Source: Lacunisphaera sp. (GTDB lineage Bacteria; Verrucomicrobiota; Verrucomicrobiia; Opitutales; Opitutaceae). Taken from it: a stretch of 64,000 bases of DNA. Location: NCBI GenBank assembly GCA_029945445.1, contig JAQSCO010000061.1:21772-85771 (forward strand), in the 5' to 3' direction. The notes beneath the pieces are model-generated. The model was given only the letters and a program-made list of their open reading frames with translations. It made no database searches and had not been told where the DNA came from. A program made the position numbers and the translations under genes. Shown here piece after piece: positions 9,038 through 18,200 of this stretch. The stretch's first letter is position 1; each line of letters starts with the position of its first letter.

Positions 9038-9709
9038 TTACCGGCCGGCGCGGGACTCCGGCTTGCGTTCCGGAAACAGCGTCCGGCAGATTTCGCACCC
9101 CGTGCCGTCGCACCCGCGCGCCGTGCAGTGCTCACGACCGTAGAAAATGATCCGCAGGTGCAGCTGGTTCCAATGTGCCTCCGGGAAAAGCTTCTTCAGG
9201 TCGCGCTCGGTCTGCTCGACGTTGCGCCCGCTGCTCAGCTTCCAGCGCCGGGCCAGCCGGTGGATGTGCGTGTCCACGGGAAACGCCGGCACGCCGAACG
9301 CCTGGCTCATGACCACCGACGCGGTCTTGTGCCCCACTCCGGGCAATGCCTCCAGTTCGGCGAAGGTGCGCGGCACGGCGCCACCGTGATTTTCGATGAC
9401 GAGCCGCGAGAGCCCGCTGATCGCCTTGGCTTTCTGCGGCGACAGCCCGCACGGCCGGATGATCGCCTGGATCTCCGCCACCGGCGCGCGGGCCATGTCG
9501 GTCGGATTGTCGGCGAGGGCCCAGAGGTGCGGGGTGACGAGGTTCACGCGCTTGTCGGTGCACTGGGCCGAGAGCAGCACGGCCACCAGCAGCGTGTAAG
9601 CATCGCGGTGATCGAGGGGAATGGGCGTCTCCGGGTAGAGCGCCTCCAGCCGCCGGTCAATGTAGGCGGCGCGGACCGACTTGGTGAGGAAAGCCCGGTC
9701 AACAGCCAC
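9038..9709 (-). CDS. nth: Endonuclease III (DNA glycosylase/AP lyase)
   Basis: Base-excision repair enzyme removing oxidised pyrimidines and cutting at the abasic site. The GTG at 9709 is used because a longer TTG start at 9757 would overlap the upstream gene by 44 bp; an AAAGG lies ~8 bases before the GTG. Family signs: LLVAVLLSAQCTDKRVN, the helix-hairpin-helix LPGVGHKTASVVM with the catalytic Lys, and VDTHIHRLARR with the catalytic Asp. The C-terminal Cys cluster is unusual: CTARGCDGTGCEIC has C-x4-C-x4-C-x2-C instead of the usual C-x6-C-x2-C-x5-C, and no Cys follows, so the iron-sulfur site is either bound differently or altered. Confidence 0.92.
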   Translation of the reverse strand: MAVDRAFLTKSVRAAYIDRRLEALYPETPIPLDHRDAYTLLVAVLLSAQCTDKRVNLVTPHLWALADNPTDMARAPVAEIQAIIRPCGLSPQKAKAISGLSRLVIENHGGAVPRTFAELEALPGVGHKTASVVMSQAFGVPAFPVDTHIHRLARRWKLSSGRNVEQTERDLKKLFPEAHWNQLHLRIIFYGREHCTARGCDGTGCEICRTLFPERKPESRAGR

Positions 9710-9713
9710 AGGT

Positions 9714-10616
9714 TCAGCCTTTATCGTTCGCCGCCGCCTCCGCCGGATCGTATTCAAAAGGCAGGCTGACGCGGCGGGTCTCGACCGCCCGCCCCGCTTT
9801 CACCTGGGGCACGAATCGCCATTGGCGCACGGCGGCCAGCACCCCTTCGCCAAAGGCGGAATCGGACGCGCTGTCGATCCGGAGATCCTCGACCGTGCCT
9901 TGCGGCGTGATGCGCATCGTCACCACGGCCGAGGCCCGCTGGCCGGCCTGGCGCAAGGCCTCGGGATATTTCGGGGTGATGACGTAAAACGGCTTCGGGC
10001 CGGAATCCTGCAGGGCGGCCACGCGCTTCGCGATCATCTGGTCGAGTACTCCCTCGCGATAGGCCGCGGGCTGCCAGGAAGTGAACACCTCATCCCCGCC
10101 AACAAACAGGTGAAGCTTCATCTGGCCCGCGCCCATGAATCTTCCCATCGGCACAAAGACGGAGAACGGCTGGGGCACCTGCGGCTTCAACCGGCCGATC
10201 TCGTAGACGAATACCGCCGTGGTGCTGTCCGAGAATTCCAGCTCAAGCACCAGAAACACATCCTCGAGCGGATAGGAGGACTCGAACTTGGCGCTGAAAT
10301 CGAACTGATTGTTGATGTTGGTGCCCACGTCGCTCAGATGGACGAATTCGGTCTTGGTGTCCAAATCCCGCACCGTGATGAGGAGCGGCAGGTATTCCGG
10401 GGTGGGTTTCAGGGCGAGGCTCTTGCCCGTGGCTTCCACTAATTTCCCCTCCTGCAGAAAGTAAGGCTCGCTCCGGATGACCTTGTGCACGGCGTGGTAT
10501 TTGTTGTCCCCGCCATGGAGCGCATAGAGCCTGGTCTGGGCTGGCAGCGGGGCAACGAGAGCCGCCAGCAGCCATAAGCTGGTCAAAACAGGGGAACGCC
10601 GCCTGCACGTGTTCAT
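9714..10616 (-). CDS. TonB C-terminal domain protein
   Basis: A 300-residue exported protein. Signal peptide MNTCRRRSPVLTSLWLLAALVAPLPA, a ~190-residue beta-rich middle region without a recognised family, then a TonB C-terminal domain at ~215-290: PKYPEALRQAGQRASAVVTM, DLRIDSASDSAFGEGVLAAV and RQWRFVPQVKAGRAV. TonB domains contact outer-membrane receptors. This one lacks the Pro-rich spacer of classical TonB and has a cleavable-looking signal rather than a clear membrane anchor, so a variant role is likely. It is upstream of nth with only a 4-bp gap. Confidence 0.8.
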   Translation of the reverse strand: MNTCRRRSPVLTSLWLLAALVAPLPAQTRLYALHGGDNKYHAVHKVIRSEPYFLQEGKLVEATGKSLALKPTPEYLPLLITVRDLDTKTEFVHLSDVGTNINNQFDFSAKFESSYPLEDVFLVLELEFSDSTTAVFVYEIGRLKPQVPQPFSVFVPMGRFMGAGQMKLHLFVGGDEVFTSWQPAAYREGVLDQMIAKRVAALQDSGPKPFYVITPKYPEALRQAGQRASAVVTMRITPQGTVEDLRIDSASDSAFGEGVLAAVRQWRFVPQVKAGRAVETRRVSLPFEYDPAEAAANDKG

Positions 10617-10755
10617 AGCCGGAAGATACCACGCCGCTTTTTCCCAGCAAGGAGGGACTGCCGCGCGGGATGGTCAGCAGCTGCGCTTTCGTTTCTTTCA
10701 GCCGCGTTTAATGACCCGTCCGGCAAGAACCTGATCTCGTCGCGCCCGCCGCGCC

Positions 10756-12141
10756 TCAAGGTCCGGTCAGCAGCCGGGCCTTGATCGCCGCCGGCAGATT
10801 GGCCGTTGCCAGCCAGGCGTGGGCCGCGCCGGGGGCGTTGACCCGCCAGCGGGCATAGGCGGCGGCCAGCGCCGAATCGCGTGCGGCCGGATCGGACAGC
10901 GTCTGCGTCCACGCGATGGCCGCCGGTGGGTCCGCCTGCGCCAGCGTCGGGGCGATGAATGTCGCGGCGCGGACCTGGCTTTCGCCAGCGAGCGCGTGGA
11001 CGAAAGTCTTCACCGCCCCCGCATCCTGCTGCATCCAGTAGGACAAGGCCCCGGTGAACGCCTCGGCCGGCAACACCGGGGTCGCCGCGGCCCAGTGCGT
11101 CGCGGCCGCGGGGTCGCGCTGCGCCCAGGTGGAGGCAATGTGGGCGAGCGCAACGTTGCGGGCCGCCTCGCCGGCCAGCGTCTGCGCCCACGCGATGGCC
11201 CGCGCGGGATCGACGGCCGCCCACTGGCCCGCCACGCGCACGGCGGCGGCGTCCTGGAGCGATCCCGCCGGCAGCGAAGCGGCGTAGTTGGCCGCGTCCT
11301 GCGGATGGCTCGCCGCCCAGATTTCCAGAATGTTGCTAAGTGCCAGGTCCCGGACGTTTCCGGCCGGCAAAGTTCCGGCCCAGGCGAGAGCCGTGGTGGG
11401 ATCCTGCGCCGCCAGTTCGCGGGCGACGTCGAGGGCCGCGCGTGTTTGCACTTCGCCAGCAGGCAACGTGCTCACGATTGCGGCTGCCTCGGCGGGATTT
11501 GCGCGGGTCAGGGACTGCAAGGCCGCCGTCAGCGTGCGGTCGAGTGCGGCGCCGGCCAGCGTCTGCCGGGCGATGGCCATCGCGCGCGCCGGATCGTCCA
11601 CGGCCATCGTCATCAACACCGCTTCCATGACAGGTGGCCGGTCCGCCGCCGCGAGCTGCTGCGCCCAGGCCAGCGCGGCCGGCAAATCGCGCGCGGCCCA
11701 GCCATCCGCGAGGGCGCGCAGGGCCCGCTCGCGGCTTTCGCCCGCCGGCACCAGCGCGAGCCGGGATACGGCAGCCACGGGATCCGTCGCGGCCAGCTGG
11801 GCGAACAGGGAATTGTAGATCGCCCGCTGTTCGCGCGTGAAGACGAATTCACGCGCCAGCGTCAGGGCGCGGTCCGGATCCGACCGACCGAGGGCATCGA
11901 GCGTGCGCAACAGGCCCCGGGTGTATTCCGCCGGTGGCAACCGCCGGAGTGAGTTGATGGTCGCCCGGATTCCCGCTTCAGGATCCGGCGCCGTGGGCCG
12001 GCCATGGGCCGCGGGCCCGACCGCGGTTGATTTCGGCGGGATCGGTGGCTCCTCGGGCGTGCCCCGATACCACGCCACCAAGGTAATCGCGCCGGCCAGG
12101 CCGGCCGCACACAAAACAAGGAAGCGGGTCGATGACTTCAT
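10756..12141 (-). CDS. Repeat-rich membrane-anchored hypothetical protein
   Basis: 461 residues with an N-terminal membrane helix (residues ~5-24, FLVLCAAGLAGAITLVAW) and a Pro-rich spacer, then about ten helical repeats of ~30-40 residues. Each repeat has the pattern W(A)xxDPxxAxxWAxxL followed by xxRxxALxxI, for example DPTTALAWAGTLPAGNVRDLAL, HPQDAANYAASLPAGSLQDAA and DPARAIAWAQTLAGEAARNVAL. The pattern resembles TPR or Sel1-like helical solenoids with invariant Trp-Ala, so a protein-binding scaffold in the envelope is my inference. Proteins of this type occur in other Verrucomicrobiota but have no assigned function that I know of. Confidence 0.75.
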   Translation of the reverse strand: MKSSTRFLVLCAAGLAGAITLVAWYRGTPEEPPIPPKSTAVGPAAHGRPTAPDPEAGIRATINSLRRLPPAEYTRGLLRTLDALGRSDPDRALTLAREFVFTREQRAIYNSLFAQLAATDPVAAVSRLALVPAGESRERALRALADGWAARDLPAALAWAQQLAAADRPPVMEAVLMTMAVDDPARAMAIARQTLAGAALDRTLTAALQSLTRANPAEAAAIVSTLPAGEVQTRAALDVARELAAQDPTTALAWAGTLPAGNVRDLALSNILEIWAASHPQDAANYAASLPAGSLQDAAAVRVAGQWAAVDPARAIAWAQTLAGEAARNVALAHIASTWAQRDPAAATHWAAATPVLPAEAFTGALSYWMQQDAGAVKTFVHALAGESQVRAATFIAPTLAQADPPAAIAWTQTLSDPAARDSALAAAYARWRVNAPGAAHAWLATANLPAAIKARLLTGP

Positions 12142-12198
12142 GTCAGGCGGCCCGCTGCAATCCCAGCCAACAAGCCCCGCGACCCGGAATCAACCCAC

Positions 12199-12235
12199 AA
12201 AAAATCCGGACCATCGCGTTAGCAACGGCCCGGAT
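12199..12235 (-). terminator. Rho-independent terminator of the large nuclease gene
   Basis: Read on the minus strand, a 14-bp stem (ATCCGGGCCGTTGC with GCGATGGTCCGGAT, three G-U pairs) encloses a TAAC loop and is followed by six T residues. It lies 32 bp past the stop of the gene at 12267-18974. Confidence 0.85.
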
Positions 12236-12266
12236 CAAGTCTCAGGCGGGGCAACCCGCGGCGGGC

Positions 12267-15200
12267 TTACTCGGGATCCTCGACCTTCAGCAGGCCGTTG
12301 CCGCCGATCGTGAGGCGGTCGCTGATCACGCCGCCGTTCAGGGTGCTATTGCCGTTGATGGCCACCGTGCCGGCCGGGGCCGCCACGTAGCCGTTACAGG
12401 TGACATTCCCGTTCAGCGTCAGGCCGCCGGTGGCGATATTCAGCACGAGCCACTCGGGGTGATCCGCTTCGCCGATCGAGCCGCCCAGCGTAACGCCGCC
12501 GGGCAGGTTGATGATGACCGGGCCGACAATCCGGACCTCGCTGTTGCTGTTGAGGGTCAGCCCCTGGAGGTTGTAAACCGCCGGCTGCGTCGCGCCGGCC
12601 ACACCGAGGACCAGGCCGCTGTGGCCGTTGACGGTGAAGGTGCCGTAGGTACCCGCGGGAACGACCACCGGGCCGACGTTGCTGTTGAGCGTCAGGTTGC
12701 GGAGCGTGGCAAAGTTGCCCGGGCTCTGGGTGTTGTTGTTCAACGTGACGTCACGCGTGCCCGCCGGAGCCGGCGGCGGCGCCACCACCGGCAGGGCGAT
12801 GGCGTTCACCCGCCGGACCACGTGGCGGAGCGCCGCATTGCCGTTGAGGGTGACCTGGTAGTTGGACGGCGAACTGCTGCCGCTGGCGTCGACTGTGCCC
12901 GCGTAGACCGGATGCCCGTTGAGCTGCACGGTCGGGGTGCCCGGCACGAGCAGGTCGCCACCCAGCAGGGCCGCGCCGTTGAGCGTGGTGTTCTCCGGCA
13001 ACATGACCTGCAGCGAACCGTCGATGCCGCCGTCCAAGGTCGGCGCGTGGCGCACGATCGCCGTGGTGGTGATCACGAGCGTCCCGCTCGCCGTGCCTTG
13101 GTAACTGGTCTCATTGATGGTCGCGACCACGGCATACGAGCCCGGATAGGTCGGCACGGTGGCGCTACCGTTGTAGGTGATAGTCACCGCGAGGTTCGCG
13201 GGGCTGGTGACGACGGACACCGGCTTCGGCGTGCCGTCGTAGGCCTGCACCAGACCGGAGAGCGTCACGGTGGCGCTGGCCTGGGTGATCACGAGCGTGC
13301 CACTGGCCGTACCGACGTAATTCGCCTCCTGAACGGTGGAGACCACCGTGTAACTGCCGACCGCCGAGGGCGCGGGCGGGGTGCCATTGTAGGTCGTGAC
13401 CACGTTCAAGCCGACGGGGGCGGTGGTGACCGCGATCGGTTTCGCCGCGCCGTCGTAGACCTGCGCCAGATTCGCCAGCGTCACGGTCGCGACCGCCTTG
13501 GCGATGACCAGCGTGCCGCTGGCCGTGCCGGCGTAGTTCGCGTTGTTGACGGTGCCGACCACGGCATAGCTGTCCGCGTTCGTCGGCGCGGTGGCGCTGC
13601 CATTGTAGGTGAAGTCCACCGTGAGACCGGCGGGGGTGGTCACGGCCGACACCGGTTTGGCCGCGCCATCGTAGATCTGGTTCAAGCCACCGAGCGTCAC
13701 GGGCGCGACCGCCTTGGCGATGACCAGCGTGCCGCTGGCCGTGCCAGCGTAGTTCGCATTGTTGACGGTGCCGACCACGGCATAGCTGTCCGCGTTCGTC
13801 GGCGCGGTGGCGCTGCCATTATAGGTGAAGTCCACCGTGAGACCCATGGGGCTGGTGTTGGCACCAACCGGCTTCGGCGCGCCGTCGTAGGTTTGATTGA
13901 GCCCGCTGAGCGTCACGCTGGCCGTCGCCTTCGCGATGACCAGGGTGCCGCTCGCCGTGCCGGTGTAGTTCGCCTCATTGATGGCGCCGACCACATGATA
14001 GCTGCCGGCGCTGGCCGGCGCGGCGACATTACCATCGTAGGTGAAGTCCACGGCGAGGCCCGCGGGGCTGGTGGTGGCTGACGCAGGTTTGGCCGCACCG
14101 TCGTAGATTTGCGCCAAGTTCGTCAGCGTCACGGGCGCGACCGCCTTGGCGATGGTCAGCGTGCCGCTCGCCGTGCCCATGTAGTTCGCGTTGTTGATCG
14201 TGCCGACCACGGCATAACTGCTGGCGTCGGTCGGGGCGGTAGCGCTGCCGTCATAGGTGAAGTCCACCGCGAGGCCGGCGGGGTTGGTGACCGCGCTCAC
14301 GGATTTCGGTGCACCGTCGTAAGTCTGGTTCAGGTCGCCGAGCGTCACGCTCGCCAGCGCCTTCGCGATGGTCAGCGTGCCGCTGGCCGCGCCGGTGTAG
14401 TTCACGTCGTTGACGACGGCGTCCACGGCATAGCTGCCGGTATTGACCGGTGCGGCCAGACCGCCGTCATAGCTGAGGACTACACTCAGTCCGCCGGGAT
14501 TCGTGCCGGCTGACGCAAACCTGGCCCCACCATTGTAAGTCTGGTTGAGGTCCCCGAGCGTCACGTCCGCGAGCGCCTTGGCGATGTTCAGCGTGCCGAC
14601 GGCCGTGCCGAAGTAGTCGGGATCCTCGATGGTCGCGACCACGACATAGCCGCCGGCGTTGGTCGGCGCGACCGGGCTGCCGTCATACGTGAAGGCGACG
14701 CTGAGGCCGGCCGGCGTGGTGAGGGCCGTCGCCGATTTCGGGGTGCCGTCGTAGGTGGCCAAGAGGCTGTCGAGCGCCATGAGGGTGGCGACCTTCGTGG
14801 TGGCCAGCGTCGCGGCCGTGCTGGTCGTCGGACCAAACGAGTTGGTGACGATGCAGTCGTAGGCGCCGGCATCAGCCGCGGTGGCACTCGCGAGCAGGAG
14901 CGTCGCGGTCGTGGCGGATGGGTTGCCCAGGATCGCAAAACCGTCCTTCTGCCACTGGTAGGTCTGCGGGGTCGTGCTCGCCGCCGCGACCGTGAAGCTC
15001 ACCGCGCTGAACGACGGCACGCTCTGGTCGAGCGGCTGCGTGGTGATCACCGGGACGGGCGGCGCGCTCGTGAAGGAGAAGTCGTCGATCGCGATGCCAT
15101 CGTCCGAGCCGGTGTCATCGACGTCGGTCCAGCGCAGGACGAGCGTCTGGCCCGGCGCCCAGGTCAAGCCGGTGATGGTCGCGGTGATGTTGGGCACTCG

Positions 15201-18200
15201 GTTCGCCGCCGCGTTGCCGTCGAGCGGCGAGTTCAGGTTCGCCGCACTGGTGTTGGGCGCCGTGAAGTCGAGCGCGGTGAAGTTGGCGAAAGTGCCCGTG
15301 TTGATATCGACCGCGCCGGCGGCGTAGGCAAAGGCAAATTTGTTCGGCGTAGCGGTGCTGCCGTGCCGCCACTGCTCGCCGGTGTAGCTCACCGTGACGT
15401 AGGTGATCGTCTGGCCGGTGGTGTTGACCAGTGTCACGCCGACGCGGGAGGCCGTGGTGCCGCTGCCGACCGAGCCGAGCGCGCGATCGGTGCCTGGATT
15501 CGTGCCCGTGATGCCGTAGGAATTGATACCGCCGGAGTTGCTACCGCCGGAGTCGGGCTTGAAGAGGGCGTTGCCCGTCGTCGGCGCAAACTTAACAAAA
15601 CTCCAGCCGGCCAGGCCGGCCGCGTTCACCCCCGGGTTGGCATCGAGCGAGAAGGGCCCGATGCCGGTGAAGCTGAACGTGCCCGTTGAGGGCAACGTGT
15701 CGAAGTTCTGTGTATAGGTGCCGCCGGAGTAGTTGAGCACCGAGGGCGGCGCGATCACGAGCACCGAGACAGCGGTCGAGGTGGCCGGCGTGCCGACGCC
15801 GTTGCTCACGACGACATCATAGGACCCGGAGTTAAGCACCGTCACGCCCGAGAGCGTCAGCGTGGCGGTGGTCGCGCCGGAAACCACGCCGCCGTTTGCC
15901 AGCGCGGCGCCACCCTTGCGCCACTGATAGGCCAGAGGCGTGCTGCCGGTCGCCGCGACGCTGAGCGTCACGGTGGCACCGGCTGCCACAGTCTGGCCGG
16001 CCGGCTGCGTGACGATCTGCGGCGCCGTCGGCGTGACCGTGAGGGTGGCGGGAGCCGAAGTGACGGGCGAACCGACGCCGTTGCTCACGACGACATCATA
16101 GCTCGCGGCATCTGCGGCCTGAACGTTGCTGAGGACGAGCGTCGCGGACGAGGCGGTCGGGTTGCCCACGACGGCGAGGCCGCCCTTGCGCCACTGATAG
16201 GTGAACGGCGCCGTGCCGCTCGCCCCGACGGTGAAGCTGGCGCTGCCGCCCGCGGAGACCGTTTGCGAGGTGGGCTGCGTGGTGATGCTCGGCGCAACCG
16301 GCGCCGCAGTTCCAAACGAGAAGCTGAAATCGGCCGTCGGATGGAGCCCGGTCGACACGCTGGTCACGCCGGCTGCGAACACCTTGACGGAAATGGAGTC
16401 ACTGAAATCGAAATTCGCCGGCGGCGTGAGCGTGTAGGTCTTTCCGTCGGCGCTCGCACTCAAGGACGCCGGGACCGCGCCGCGGATGGCGCTGTTGATC
16501 GTGAACGCGCTGCCGGCGGCGCTGACCGCCTGATCGAAAGTGACGGAGGGCGCGGTGTTGAGGGCGGCATTGGTCGCACCGTTCACTGGGCTGGAGGAGA
16601 CCACCGACGGGCCGGTCGGGCCGGTGATCGAGGTGGACAATGAAAAATCGTCGATCGCCAGGCCATCATCCGACCCGGGAACGTCGTTGTCGCGCCAGCG
16701 GACGACGAGCGACTGCCCGGGCGCCCAGGTAATGCCGGTCACAGTCGCGGTGCGAACGCCGCGATTGGCTGCGAGATTGCCATTCACTGCCGCCGCGGTG
16801 CCGACCGCCGTGGCACTGTTCACCGGCGAGGTGAAATTGAGAGCGGAAACCGGAGTGAAGGTGCCCGTCAGAATATCGCTGCCACCAATCAGGTATTCGG
16901 CGGAAATCCTGTCCGTGCCGCCCACCGTGCCGGCGCCGTAACGCCATTGTTCACCGGTGTAGTTGAGCGTGAACTGCGAGATCACCTGGCCGGTGTTATT
17001 AACAAAGGTTGCCCCCCAAGTGGAAGCGACGGTCCCGCTCAGCAGCGCGCCAAAGGCCCGCTCGGTCGCGCTCGTCGCCCCGAAGGAGTAGGCCGCACCG
17101 GTGGGGCCACTCCCGGTGCCAACCACGAAAGTGGCATTTGCGCCGGTGCCCCCGATCCTGGCAAAGCTCCAGCCGCCCATGTTGGTGGCGTTTAGACCTG
17201 CGCTGGCCACAGGATTAGCCGCAAAAAACGGACCGAACCCGGCGAAAGAGAACGTTGGCGAGGTAAAGTTCGGCAGCGTGTCGAAGTCCTGCACATAGGT
17301 GCCGCCCGTGTAGAAGATCTGCGTCGCGCTCGCGCTGCTGATCGAGAGCGAGGCGGGCGCGGAGGTGGCGGGCGAGCCCACGCCGTTGCTGACGACGACA
17401 TCGTAGTTGCCGGCGTCGCCGAGCGTGATGCCCGTCAGGCTGAGCGTCGCGGTGGCGGCCGAGGCGTTGCCGCTGACCGGCGTGCCGCCCTTGCGCCACT
17501 GGTAGGCGAGCGGGCTCGAGCCGACGGCCACCACGGAGAAGGTCGCCGTGCTGCCGGGCGCGAGCGAGCGGTTGGCCGGCTGCGAGGTGATCGTCGGGGC
17601 GGCCGGCGTGACGGACAGCGCCGCCAGATTGCTCACGATCGAACTGACATTGTTGGTGATGGTGACATCGTAGCTGGCGATGTCGCCGCTCTGGACGTTG
17701 CTCAGCGTGAGGGTCGGCGTGGCCGAGCCGGAAACATTGCCGGCGTCGCCCAAGTTCGCCCCACCCTTGCGCCATTGGTAGACAAACGGGGCCGAGCCGC
17801 CCGCCGTGACGGTGAACGCGACATTCGTGCCGGCGGACACCGTGCGCGAGACGGGCTGGGTCGTGATGGTCGGCGGCAGGCCGGTGACGGTCAGGGTGGC
17901 GGCGGCACTGGTGGTCGAGCCGACGTCATTGGTCACGACGACGTAAAAGCTGCCGACATCGGCCGCCTGCACGCTGTTCAGGGGCAGGATGTCCGAGGTC
18001 GCCCCGGGAATCTCGACATCGTCATGGAACCACTGGTAGGCGAGCGGGGCATTGCCGGTCGCAGTGACGGTGAAGGTGGCGGTGCCGCCGACCGGCACCG
18101 ACTGCGGGACCGGCTGCACGACGATGGCCGGCGTGCCGACCGACGACTGGCCGTCGATCACCGTGCGAAAGGCCGCGGCGATCGGGGCGGGTAGCGCCGT

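Noticed and set aside
12132..14081. Plus-strand open frame of 649 codons with regular repeats
   Set aside because: Antisense reading of the MBG repeats in the nuclease gene; the periodicity comes from the real gene.
13057..14800. Regular repeats suggesting a CRISPR array
   Set aside because: Units are ~222 bp, in frame and protein-coding with gradual divergence; there are no short identical repeats with unique spacers and no cas genes.
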